Assembly: GCF_947492815.1 (NCBI RefSeq)
Contig: NZ_CANLOB010000011.1
Coordinates: 62,001-126,000 of the forward strand
DNA length: 64,000 nt
Source of the DNA: an uncultured Dokdonia sp.
Lineage (GTDB): Bacteria > Bacteroidota > Bacteroidia > Flavobacteriales > Flavobacteriaceae
Reading direction: 5' to 3'
The translations under genes and the position numbers were made by a program. Positions 7,844-15,586 of the stretch are shown here, piece after piece. How positions within the stretch are numbered: the first letter of the stretch is position 1; every line of letters begins with the position of its first letter. The notes under the pieces were generated by a model. It had not been told where the DNA came from, searched no databases, and was given only the letters and a program-made list of their open reading frames with translations.

Positions 7844-8500
7844 TTATCTAAAAGATGCTGTTTTTGTTACATATAAGTTACTTCCATACTCAAAAATATC
7901 TCCATAGATGCTTGATAGATTATTATGTAATGAAGTAGAAGGAGTAACATCTTCAAAAATAATAGCATCCTCTTTTATTGTAAATGTAAATTGAGCTTTT
8001 CCTTTTGAAGAAGCGCCGCCACTTGATGTAACTATCGTATTACCTCCTTTTTGATATGATTTGATAGTAGCGCCTTCTTGCAATAATTGATATATATATT
8101 CTATTGTATATGTTGGGTATCCATTAATTATAGTTACATCATATGATGATAATGAAATTTCAATATCAGTGGTGTCAGGATCTGCATATCCCAATACTTT
8201 TATCGATATAGGAATCCATGATGCATTGCTTTTTAAATCTGGATTTTGACTAAAATATGTCATAAAAGTAAGTTCTCCCCAATAAGTGTCTAAATTTTTA
8301 GGAGAAAATACGATGTTATAATGATGCACTTTTGATGTTTTTGATGTATAATTTTCAGGAACACTTTTTGATAATTTAAATTCATCTTTAAAAATCAACT
8401 CATAATTTTTAGGGGATATAAAACAACTTATACATGTTATGCATAGTATATAGCAGATCATAATACCTCGTTTTTGCATATGTATTTTTATAAAATTCAA
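7844..8500 (-). CDS. Hypothetical lipoprotein within the ABC importer operon
   Basis: Up to 218 aa. The longest reading uses a TTG at 8500 that overlaps the permease stop (TTGA). An ATG at 8479 (MQKRGIMICYILCITCISC) gives a cleaner lipoprotein signal ending in a Cys. The mature part is beta-rich with a Gly/Ser loop (TSSGGASSKG) and no known domain. It lies between permease and ATPase, 11 bp before the ATPase start, so it is co-transcribed. An accessory or simply inserted role cannot be separated. Confidence 0.6.
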   Translation of the reverse strand: MNFIKIHMQKRGIMICYILCITCISCFISPKNYELIFKDEFKLSKSVPENYTSKTSKVHHYNIVFSPKNLDTYWGELTFMTYFSQNPDLKSNASWIPISIKVLGYADPDTTDIEISLSSYDVTIINGYPTYTIEYIYQLLQEGATIKSYQKGGNTIVTSSGGASSKGKAQFTFTIKEDAIIFEDVTPSTSLHNNLSSIYGDIFEYGSNLYVTKTASFR

Positions 8501-9525
8501 AACAATAATTTCTTTTTACGTACCAATAACCAAATCACAACTGGAGCGCCTACCAAGGCTGTGACTGCATTAATAGGAAGTGTATACTCACTGAGGGGCA
8601 CTTGAGCAATCGTATCACAAATAAGCATCAGAATCGCACCTCCAAGAATAACTGCAGGAATCAAGATACGATGATTTGATGTTGAAATCACTTGACGTAT
8701 CAGATGCGGTACTGCAAGGCCGATAAAAGCAATAGGACCTGCAAAAGCGGTGATACTTCCCGCCAAAATACTCGTCGCAATAATGATAATAATTCTACTT
8801 TTTGAATGTTTTACACCTAATGTTTTGGCATACGTATCTCCTAATAATAAAGCATTTAACGGTTTGATACTCGCTATCGTTAAGAGCATTCCAGCAATAA
8901 AACAATACAAGAGAATCCGAATGCTTTGCCAAGAAACATCCCCTAAACTTCCAAACGACCAAAAGATATATTGTTGTAACTCTTCGGCTTTACTGAAATA
9001 AGAAAGTACGCTTACAACAGCACTAGTGAGGCTCCCAACCATCAAACCTATAATAAGTAAAGCCATCGTATCACGTACTCTAGAAGCAACGCCTAATACC
9101 ATTAAAAAGACCAAAAAACTCCCTGTAGCTGCCGAAATGATAAGACCCCATTTTCCAAAAGCGAAGGTGCTAGAAATTCCAAAAGCTGTGCCTCCCAAAA
9201 TAAATAAGGCAACACCCAAACTTGCACCACTACTAATTCCTAAAACAAATGGACCTGCTAGTGGATTTCGAAATAGGGTTTGCATTAAAAGTCCTGAAAT
9301 GGCAAGACCACTTCCGGTAATCATCGCCATTAAGGCTTTGGGAAGTCTATACTCTTGAATAATAAATTCCCAAGTAGGTTTTGTGACTTCGCCACCTACT
9401 AAACTTGCAAACACATCAGAAAAAGGAATCGCCACCGACCCTAAGCTTATGTTAGCAAAAAAGCAACAAATAAGAGCTATAGCTAACGCTATAATCGGGA
9501 TAGTATACGAGCGACTAGTCTTCAA
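8497..9525 (-). CDS. ABC importer permease, FecCD/BtuC family
   Basis: 342 aa, the usual family length, with about nine to ten hydrophobic helices. The family signature region is seen: GDTYAKTLGV (the coupling-helix loop, about 228-237), FAGPIAFIGLAVPHLIR (about 260-276) and the N-terminal LPKALMAMITGSGLAISGLLMQTLFRNPLAGPFVLGISSGA. It forms the inner-membrane channel for an iron-siderophore, haem or cobalamin. It overlaps the binding-protein gene by 11 bp, which indicates translational coupling. Confidence 0.88.
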   Translation of the reverse strand: MKTSRSYTIPIIALAIALICCFFANISLGSVAIPFSDVFASLVGGEVTKPTWEFIIQEYRLPKALMAMITGSGLAISGLLMQTLFRNPLAGPFVLGISSGASLGVALFILGGTAFGISSTFAFGKWGLIISAATGSFLVFLMVLGVASRVRDTMALLIIGLMVGSLTSAVVSVLSYFSKAEELQQYIFWSFGSLGDVSWQSIRILLYCFIAGMLLTIASIKPLNALLLGDTYAKTLGVKHSKSRIIIIIATSILAGSITAFAGPIAFIGLAVPHLIRQVISTSNHRILIPAVILGGAILMLICDTIAQVPLSEYTLPINAVTALVGAPVVIWLLVRKKKLLF

Positions 9526-10711
9526 AGGGTGTGTAAAAATAAGGTTGGTAGTTAGGTAGCAACTCAGGATGTAAGTAATACACCAAATCTTTTAATACTA
9601 GATCTGGTCGGTTAGGTGCAAGCTCATAATACAACAAACCTCCTGTAGCTCCTTTCTTAGACGTAAACGTATAGGCCTTTTTGTTTTTAAAGGCCTCAAA
9701 TTGTGCATACACTTTATTGGCTTCTGCGAGTTTACTGTAGCTGCCAAACTGCCCTGGAGCGACCCAAAATTGTGCGTCCTGTCCTTTTTCAAGTACAGAT
9801 TCTATATTTAAAGCAATACTTCCCGTTCCTTTGGTGTCTTTCCAGAGGTAATTCCCGCCTGCATCTTCAATAAGTTGCGCCGGCCAACTTTCCCCATGGG
9901 GTAAATACCAAATGTCTTTATACATCGCACCACTTAATACTGTAGGACGATTTGTTACGTTTTGCGTTAGTTTTTTAGTGTCTAAATATGCCGTTTCTAT
10001 AGCCGAAAAAATGCTGTCAGCTTCTTGTGATTTGCCATAAAGTGCTCCGAAAAATTTAATCCATTCTGCTTTTCCTAGCGGACTTTTTTCTACCCAATCT
10101 CCATTGTATAATACAGGGATACCTGCTCTTTCTAGAGAGTTTAAGGAATTGTTTTGACCATCTACTCCAAAACCAATCACGGCATCAGGATTTAAGTCGA
10201 TGGCGACTTCGGTATTTAGGGATTCGTTTTGACCTAATTCTTTAATCGCTCCTTCCTCAATGCGTTTACGTGTTTGCGCACTAGAGATATAATCTAGATT
10301 AGGAAACCCAGTTAATGTATGATCTACCCCTAGCATTTCTAACGAAGGAATATGAGTTGTAGAAGTAACCACAACCGATGCTAGTGGTACTTTAATGATA
10401 GCGTTTATGGTATTGTTTTCTAACGCTTGTGTAAGGGATTGTATACCGCCTCTTTTAGATATGTTTGGAGTTTCCTTTACAAGTGCATATCTATAGGTGT
10501 CTTTACTTTCTGGAAATGCACCAGAGACCTCTAATAGGGTGTATTCTGGAAATTCTGTAAGTGTGAATCCTTTAGCATAGTCTACTGTAAAGGATGATTC
10601 CGTAGCTACTTTCGTATGGACTTCGTTAGTTTCTTTGATTTCTTCTTTACAAGAAATAAGACAAATACATAACAGTATACTTAGAAAAAGAGATGAACGG
10701 TATATTCTCAT
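9515..10711 (-). CDS. ABC importer substrate-binding lipoprotein, BtuF/FecB-like
   Basis: 398 aa. A lipoprotein signal (LSILLCICLISC) is followed by a class III periplasmic-binding fold: VVVTSTTHIPSLEMLG, then ALNPDAVIGFG-type DLNPDAVIGFG, then a long linker helix (KAEWIKFFGALYGKSQEADSIF). Such proteins deliver cobalamin or ferric chelates to FecCD-type permeases. Cobalamin is slightly favoured by the BtuG-like gene divergent at 11016, but no ligand-specific residue was identified. No cobalamin riboswitch box was found upstream. Confidence 0.8.
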   Translation of the reverse strand: MRIYRSSLFLSILLCICLISCKEEIKETNEVHTKVATESSFTVDYAKGFTLTEFPEYTLLEVSGAFPESKDTYRYALVKETPNISKRGGIQSLTQALENNTINAIIKVPLASVVVTSTTHIPSLEMLGVDHTLTGFPNLDYISSAQTRKRIEEGAIKELGQNESLNTEVAIDLNPDAVIGFGVDGQNNSLNSLERAGIPVLYNGDWVEKSPLGKAEWIKFFGALYGKSQEADSIFSAIETAYLDTKKLTQNVTNRPTVLSGAMYKDIWYLPHGESWPAQLIEDAGGNYLWKDTKGTGSIALNIESVLEKGQDAQFWVAPGQFGSYSKLAEANKVYAQFEAFKNKKAYTFTSKKGATGGLLYYELAPNRPDLVLKDLVYYLHPELLPNYQPYFYTPFED

Positions 10712-11015
10712 AATTCAAAAGTACTATTTAAAAAAGAAAGAGGGAAGCATAAAGAAAGGGAAGGTAGATAAAACCATATCTTGTGTGTTTTATGATATTG
10801 AGATATACGCTTTCGCGAAATGGTATACTGTTGTAGATCTATAATGACATAAGATTATAAAAAGAGTATCTATATACCAAAAGAAAATATACTTTTGAAC
10901 TATCACAAACGTTTTATATCATATAAAGTAAAAAAACGATTAAAACTACAAAACAACAAGTCCATATAGGAGGTATAAACGTATCATATATATAGACTCT
11001 AAATTTTAATTACCT
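10712..11015. promoter_or_regulatory. Divergent promoter region of importer and propeller genes
   Basis: A 304-bp region between divergent genes. It holds one palindrome copy at 10804-10827. I looked for a B12-box or FMN/TPP-like riboswitch core and saw none. Regulation is therefore unexplained, perhaps by an iron- or redox-responsive repressor whose site I cannot define. Confidence 0.35.
10804..10827. repeat. CGCTTTCGCGAAA palindrome copy
   Basis: TATACGCTTTCGCGAAA followed by TGGTATA: the core is intact and the right arm is degenerate. Located in the divergent region of the importer locus. Confidence 0.6.
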
Positions 11016-12110
11016 ATGAAATTCTACAAGTTTTTATTAATAGCATTTGCGGGCACACTATTTTTTTATTCCTGTAGTGACGACGATGTTGCTACAGTAG
11101 CAGATGACCCAGATCCAGATCCAGAAGAAATGATGCTTCCTTTTGAGAATGGTTTTTTAATAACCAATCAAGGGATTCCTACCACAGGATTTGGAAGTGT
11201 TGATTTTGTTGATGCAACGCTCACAACGGTAACATCAGCTATTTATCAGGATGTAAATGGGAGTAATTTAGGACCTACTGTTCAATCTATGGGATTCTTT
11301 GGAGACTTAGCCTATATCATTACAAATGAAACAAACCGAATTACAGTGGTAAATAGATTTACCTTTGAAGAAGTCGCACGTATAGAAACGGGACTTGAAA
11401 ATCCACGATATTTTCTAGAAGCCAATGGAAAAGGATATGTCTCAAATTGGGGAGATCCCTCTGTTGCAACCGACGATTTTATCGCGATTATTGATCTAAC
11501 AACAAATGAAGTTACAGGAACCATACCTGTAGGTGAAGGACCTGAAGAGCTATTGTTTAATCGTTTTAATATCTATGTAGCAAATCAAGGAGGCATAAGT
11601 GTCAATAATACAGTAACAGTTATAGATCCTGTTGCAGATGTAGTGACAAGTACCATTCCTGTAGGTGAAGTTCCAAACTCATTACAAATAGATGATAATG
11701 GAAGTTTATGGGTATTAGGAGGTGGAAGTCCTGCGTCTACAGGTAATGAAACAGCAGGAACACTTTCGGTTATAAACACCGCGAGTAATCAGGTAATAAC
11801 GACGTTTCTTTTTGGGATGGAAGATCATCCTAATTACTTAAATATTGTAGGAGATGAGCTTTATTACTTTTTAGATGGAGCGGTCTTTAAATCATCAGCA
11901 TCTAATTTTCAAATCCCAAGTGCATCAGAAATTTCTGGCGTTGATTTTTCTACTATGATGGTCGTTAATAATGGTGCTACTTTACTAGGAACTGATATAG
12001 GAGATGGGATGACTAATGGAGAAATTCAAGTATATAATTTACAAGACAATACACTCACAACCACTTTAAATGTAGGCATTGTTCCTAATCATGTGTATAT
12101 CAATCCATAA
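11016..12110 (+). CDS. BtuG-like beta-propeller surface lipoprotein (YncE/DUF5074-like)
   Basis: 364 aa. A lipoprotein signal ends at FFYSC, then an acidic Asp/Pro spacer (DDPDPDPEE), which in Bacteroidota often promotes surface export. Repeated propeller blades follow: VVNRFTFEEVARIETGLENPR, IDLTTNEVTGTIPVGEGPEEL, IDPVADVVTSTIPVGEVPNSL, INTASNQVITTFLFG, VYNLQDNTLTTTLNVGIVPNHV. These YVTN-like blades match the fold of BtuG, the cobalamin-capturing propeller of Bacteroides. It is divergent from the ABC importer. No BtuB-type receptor is adjacent, so the ligand stays uncertain. Confidence 0.7.
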   Translation: MKFYKFLLIAFAGTLFFYSCSDDDVATVADDPDPDPEEMMLPFENGFLITNQGIPTTGFGSVDFVDATLTTVTSAIYQDVNGSNLGPTVQSMGFFGDLAYIITNETNRITVVNRFTFEEVARIETGLENPRYFLEANGKGYVSNWGDPSVATDDFIAIIDLTTNEVTGTIPVGEGPEELLFNRFNIYVANQGGISVNNTVTVIDPVADVVTSTIPVGEVPNSLQIDDNGSLWVLGGGSPASTGNETAGTLSVINTASNQVITTFLFGMEDHPNYLNIVGDELYYFLDGAVFKSSASNFQIPSASEISGVDFSTMMVVNNGATLLGTDIGDGMTNGEIQVYNLQDNTLTTTLNVGIVPNHVYINP

Positions 12111-12128
12111 ATCATTTTTTATTACATA

Positions 12129-12166
12129 AAAACGCGAGTGTGCATCCTATTGTATACTCGCGTTTT
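12129..12166 (+). terminator. Intrinsic terminator after the propeller gene
   Basis: Perfect 11-bp arms AAAACGCGAGT (12129-12139) and ACTCGCGTTTT (12156-12166), followed by GTCTTTT. It can act in both directions and separates the convergent genes 11016 and 12248. Confidence 0.75.
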
Positions 12167-12216
12167 GTCTTTTAATCACTATTATGATAGACTCTCTGTA
12201 CGGCTTTTTGCGAACC

Positions 12217-12236
12217 TGCCAGCCGGTAGGCAGGAG
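12217..12236. repeat. CCTGCC...GGCAGG inverted repeat
   Basis: CCTGCCAGCCGGTAGGCAGG is a G+C-rich hairpin in AT-rich surroundings, just past the terminator and immediately downstream of the oxygenase gene on the other strand. It resembles the short dispersed hairpins found between genes in flavobacteria. A terminator role for the oxygenase operon is possible, although no T-run follows it. Confidence 0.45.
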
Positions 12237-12247
12237 CGTATAAAACA

Positions 12248-12943
12248 TTATTTCAGATACAATCGAACTCTTTTGAGTAATCTTCTAGAATCGAGATCAA
12301 AGCCACTTCTACCATGGAGTAGGAGATCGTTTCTAAATAAAATTAAATCACTTTGTTCTAAAAATAGGGTAAAAGAAACATTATTAAAGAGCGCGTCAAG
12401 TTTATGTAAAAGGTTGATGTCTTCTTTGGAAACTTCAGCGAAAGTCTCCATAGTAATTCTATCGTAACAAATGCTATAGCTTATCTCTTCTTGTTGTAAG
12501 ATAGGACGTTGCTTGTTTCTAAATAGCCATTGTTTTTGGGTTAATAGTTTTATTTCAATAGGACTAAGCTTTTCTAAAATAGCCGATAATGAAGTAAAAC
12601 GACTCGTTCCTTGAGTCTCCGTAGCTGGTTGCACACATAACAACGCAATACAATTTGGAATTTCTTTAAAATCTGCACAATCTGTATGTAATGGGAATTC
12701 TATATTTGAGTTTGCAATCGATCGGAAGAAATTATTTTGTTTAGAAACTTCGACATTAAAAACACTTTTTCCTCTGATATTCCTAGCTTCTATTACTGGT
12801 TCCCCTAATTGTAAAACGAAATTTTCAAGATACAAATCATCTAAAGGAAAGTTCTTGATAAGAATAGGCTGTTCTCCAAGTTGTAATTGATGATATACTT
12901 CTTGAACATTGAGTTCTTCTGTATATTTTAATTTAGTTAACAA
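12248..12943 (-). CDS. TauD/TfdA-like Fe(II)/2-oxoglutarate-dependent oxygenase
   Basis: 231 aa, short for the family. The iron triad is visible as H86-x-D88 (FPLHTDCADF) and a distal His at 210 (LLLHGRSGF). The 2-oxoglutarate-binding Arg is likely in SRRLLKRVRLYL near 220-227. The N-terminal QPILIKNFPLDD...LGEPV block is typical of clavaminate-synthase-like oxygenases. The start ATG lies within the end of the upstream small-protein gene (11-bp overlap), so translation is coupled. The tandem small proteins upstream are candidate substrates for hydroxylation or desaturation. A metabolic substrate, as for TauD, is the main alternative. Confidence 0.75.
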   Translation of the reverse strand: MLTKLKYTEELNVQEVYHQLQLGEQPILIKNFPLDDLYLENFVLQLGEPVIEARNIRGKSVFNVEVSKQNNFFRSIANSNIEFPLHTDCADFKEIPNCIALLCVQPATETQGTSRFTSLSAILEKLSPIEIKLLTQKQWLFRNKQRPILQQEEISYSICYDRITMETFAEVSKEDINLLHKLDALFNNVSFTLFLEQSDLILFRNDLLLHGRSGFDLDSRRLLKRVRLYLK

Positions 12944-13265
12944 TACCTGTACTATTATTAATTATTATAGTTAATTCTCCATTTGGACCACTTTTAGGAA
13001 ACTTACTAACTTTAGTGTTCATCCTACTTTTATCTAACACAATAAATGAGAGTTCCCCAAGTTTTTTCTGGATATAATATACACAAGATACTTTTGTGGT
13101 GTTTTCTCCCCATGTTACTTCTCGATACATTGGAAGACCTATGATTTCATGAAGTTTTGATATAAAATCACCTATAGTGTTCTTATCAGAAATGTCGATA
13201 GCTATTTGTTTATATATAAGACCGTTTTGGTTATCGGGTTCTCCTATAGCATATTGGATGTTCAT
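12933..13265 (-). CDS. Ubiquitin-like small protein, paralogue 3
   Basis: 110 aa, paralogous to the next two genes. It starts MNIQYAIG, then an IAIDISDKNTIGDFISKLHE strand-turn-helix block followed by IIGLPMYREVTW, the same order as ubiquitin strand 2, helix 1 and the IP turn. The C-terminus FPKSGPNGELTIIINNSTGIVN is the most conserved part of the family. There is no terminal Gly-Gly, signal peptide or Cys pair. It ends inside the oxygenase gene (11-bp overlap). The ubiquitin-like fold is predicted by eye from pattern; function is unknown. Confidence 0.65.
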   Translation of the reverse strand: MNIQYAIGEPDNQNGLIYKQIAIDISDKNTIGDFISKLHEIIGLPMYREVTWGENTTKVSCVYYIQKKLGELSFIVLDKSRMNTKVSKFPKSGPNGELTIIINNSTGIVN

Positions 13266-13301
13266 ATGTAATGATTTAGGACGCGTTATTTTTTAAGTTT
13301 T

Positions 13302-13634
13302 TCAATTAGCAATCCCTGTTTCATTCTCTATATATACACTTAGCTCACCATTTGGTCCATATTTAGGAAATTCGCTGATCTTTTTTTGAAAATCTTCACC
13401 GTATAAAAATTGAAACTTTAATGAATTAGATGCTACTAATACATGATAGGAACATGTTATTTTTTCTGTATTCCCATTCCATGTGACTTCTTTATATGTA
13501 GGGATGTTCTCCATCTCATGAATCTTATCAAAGAGTTCTTTTATAGTAGCATTTTCTGAAATTTCTACATTTATTTTTTTATATAAAAATGTTTCTTTTT
13601 CATCATTGTACTCTAGAGTGTACTGTATATGCAT
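13302..13634 (-). CDS. Ubiquitin-like small protein, paralogue 2
   Basis: 110 aa. Residues 1-7 MHIQYTL and 19-26 KKINVEIS look like a beta hairpin. Residues 30-45 TIKELFDKIHEMENIP align with human ubiquitin TIENVKAKIQDKEGIP at 7 of 16 positions by eye, including the T-I start, the K-I pair and the I-P end. Strands follow at about 47-51, 58-67 and 97-104 (ELSVYIEN). An extra 30-residue insert (about 65-95) distinguishes it from ubiquitin. The end is TGIAN, not Gly-Gly. It lies 36 bp upstream of paralogue 3. Confidence 0.65.
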   Translation of the reverse strand: MHIQYTLEYNDEKETFLYKKINVEISENATIKELFDKIHEMENIPTYKEVTWNGNTEKITCSYHVLVASNSLKFQFLYGEDFQKKISEFPKYGPNGELSVYIENETGIAN

Positions 13635-13661
13635 GATCTATTACTTGATGTTTTATAACTA

Positions 13662-13997
13662 TTAATTAACACGTACTACGTTTGTTTCAATAAATACACT
13701 TAATTCTCCATTAGGGCCATCTTTAGGGAATTCTGAAATCTTTTTTTCTAGGTCTTCATCAAATAAATAAGCGAAATGAGGTCCAGATTCTTCGTCAATA
13801 AAAATAAGGTATTCACACGCTATTTTTTCTGTGTTTTCATTCCAAGTAACTTTTTTATACATAGGGATACCTTCCATTTCATGAATCTTAAGAAAGAGCT
13901 CCTTAATAGTCGCATTTTCTAGAATTTGAACATCGATATATTTAAATATCGGTTTTCTAGTTTCTTCATCACGATCTGTGAAGTATTGTATGTTCAT
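13662..13997 (-). CDS. Ubiquitin-like small protein, paralogue 1
   Basis: 111 aa from the ATG at 13997 (MNIQYF). A longer reading from 14045 adds 16 residues that have no counterpart in the paralogues, so I reject it. Residues 32-47 TIKELFLKIHEMEGIP are the closest of the three to the ubiquitin helix-1 region. The C-terminus FPKDGPNGELSVFIETNVVRVN retains the conserved GPNGEL block but diverges at the last five residues. First gene of the operon 13997-12248, 27 bp before paralogue 2. Function unknown. Confidence 0.65.
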   Translation of the reverse strand: MNIQYFTDRDEETRKPIFKYIDVQILENATIKELFLKIHEMEGIPMYKKVTWNENTEKIACEYLIFIDEESGPHFAYLFDEDLEKKISEFPKDGPNGELSVFIETNVVRVN

Positions 13998-14019
13998 TTT
14001 TAGTAGATAGTTATAAAAA

Positions 14020-14060
14020 ATAAAAGTATGCTTTACGATCAACATAAAACATACTTTTAT
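14020..14060. promoter_or_regulatory. Perfect 11-bp inverted repeat upstream of the ubiquitin-like operon
   Basis: Arms ATAAAAGTATG (14020-14030) and CATACTTTTAT (14050-14060) with a 19-base spacer, centred about 43 bp upstream of the ATG at 13997. It could be an operator, a 5' UTR hairpin or a terminator for the upstream S41 gene. Confidence 0.4.
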
Positions 14061-14081
14061 AAAATTATGTTGTTACTTCTA

Positions 14082-14105
14082 AGTACGCTTTCGCGAAAGC
14101 GTACT
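14082..14105. repeat. Perfect 24-bp palindrome (CGCTTTCGCGAAAGCG family)
   Basis: A fully self-complementary copy, AGTACGCTTTCGCGAAAGC then GTACT, lying between the S41 peptidase stop and the ubiquitin-like operon. It is the cleanest example of the family in the window. Confidence 0.8.
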
Positions 14106-14112
14106 ATAAAAA

Positions 14113-15528
14113 TTATTCATTTATCATGCGTTGATATAAAATGTCATTCTGATCACTTTCAAATAATGAAGGTGTATCTCGAGTGAGTACATCGCTAGAA
14201 GGTCTTCTTCCTAATAATATTTCATCAATTACTGCATCTAATAAGGGTTCTCCTTGTACGCCTAATTGACCTAAATTAGAAAAGTCTTCTGCAATCTGAA
14301 TATCGGGTGTAAATCCATCAAAGTAATCGGTGAGACCATTGGCGTTTACAGAGCGTAATACGAGAGGTAACATTACATAACGATGATTTGGATTGATATC
14401 ATCTGTTCTTCTGAAGTTAGGAGAATCATATAATAAGAATGACCCTTCAAATTTCCCTGAAGTAGTGGTTCCTACTTGAATCACTTCAATATACGGATCA
14501 AGACCACTTAAGATCAGTTCACTCGCAGAAGCTGTATTTCCTGTTGTAATTACGTAGACTCTGGTTAAATTAAGACTATTAATAGATGCGCCGTCATTTC
14601 CACTTCCAATAGTAGCATTAAACAAACGATCAAACTGATTCTCAGGATTACGATCTTCATTATAGGTTTGTCTAATAAATAACTCTCCATTAAACTGACC
14701 TGTAATCATGCTACTTAAATCATTAGCTGTTTCTATAGAACCTCCTCCATTATAACGTAAATCTAGAATTAAATCGGTGATGCCATCTGCTTGAAATTGA
14801 GCAAAAGCATTATTAAGCTGATCGTCAAATTCATTCGTAAACCCTGTATAATGTAGATAGCCTATCTGCTCCCCATCTACAGAGAGAGTTCTTGCAGTAT
14901 GTACTGGGTTAATGGTAAGTTCTACTTGATTTAATGTAATATCCGTACCATTTAACGTAAATACTTCTGTATCGGCATCATAGTCAGCTAGGTTAATGGT
15001 ATAAGCATCTTGTGCAAAAATGGCACCTAAGTCAGAATTGCTAGTAAGTTGTACCCCATCTATACCTGTAAAAATCATACCTCTTTGTACACCTGCATCT
15101 TGTGCAGGACTATTATTAATGACAAAGCGTACAAGACCAAATACATTCCCATTGCCTGAAGGATCATTAAATAATGCAAAACGCATTCCTGTAGAACGGC
15201 GTATGCCACTTAATGCATTTTCTAGTTCGATAAAATCATCTCTAATGATACTAAAACGATCATTAGGCGATAGAAGACCATCAAAAGTAGCTTCTGGTGA
15301 TTCAAACTGTTCTAAAAATGCGTCGCGCTCTGCATCACTTGCAAAACGATCATTTGCTAAATCAGGAACATCTTCTTTATACAATGACCAGAAGTTAAGC
15401 CCTCTGTAAATAAATTGTGAAATTTCTAAGTTACTCGCTGGTCTGATTACATCATCTAGATCATCAGAGCACTGTACCATAGTGAGTGATACAATAGCAA
15501 CTAGCAGTAAAATTTTAATCTTTTTCAT
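14113..15528 (-). CDS. S41-family (tail-specific) peptidase lipoprotein
   Basis: 471 aa. The lipoprotein signal ends at MVQC. An N-terminal helical domain is followed by a PDZ-like segment (SPAQDAGVQRGMIFTGIDGVQL, about 138-160). The protease core has DLRYNGGGSIETANDL (about 254-269) and the nucleophile region TTGNTASASELILSGL with Ser near 333, as in C-terminal processing peptidases. It is placed on the outer or inner leaflet of the envelope as a lipoprotein and probably trims exported proteins. Substrate unknown. Confidence 0.85.
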   Translation of the reverse strand: MKKIKILLLVAIVSLTMVQCSDDLDDVIRPASNLEISQFIYRGLNFWSLYKEDVPDLANDRFASDAERDAFLEQFESPEATFDGLLSPNDRFSIIRDDFIELENALSGIRRSTGMRFALFNDPSGNGNVFGLVRFVINNSPAQDAGVQRGMIFTGIDGVQLTSNSDLGAIFAQDAYTINLADYDADTEVFTLNGTDITLNQVELTINPVHTARTLSVDGEQIGYLHYTGFTNEFDDQLNNAFAQFQADGITDLILDLRYNGGGSIETANDLSSMITGQFNGELFIRQTYNEDRNPENQFDRLFNATIGSGNDGASINSLNLTRVYVITTGNTASASELILSGLDPYIEVIQVGTTTSGKFEGSFLLYDSPNFRRTDDINPNHRYVMLPLVLRSVNANGLTDYFDGFTPDIQIAEDFSNLGQLGVQGEPLLDAVIDEILLGRRPSSDVLTRDTPSLFESDQNDILYQRMINE

Positions 15529-15586
15529 ACGCGTATTATATTATTGTAGATGGGATGTTCATAGCAGTTATCCCTTGTTTTATGTA

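Noticed and set aside
8750..9358. Two plus-strand frames inside the permease gene
   Set aside because: They are shadows of the strongly supported minus-strand permease.
10712..11015. Cobalamin riboswitch for the importer locus
   Set aside because: I looked for the B12-box and the paired core on both strands and saw none. The interval is AT-rich with only a palindrome copy.
12138..12467. 109-codon plus-strand frame at the end of the oxygenase gene
   Set aside because: It is antisense to the oxygenase, which has clear catalytic motifs, and crosses the hairpin repeat.
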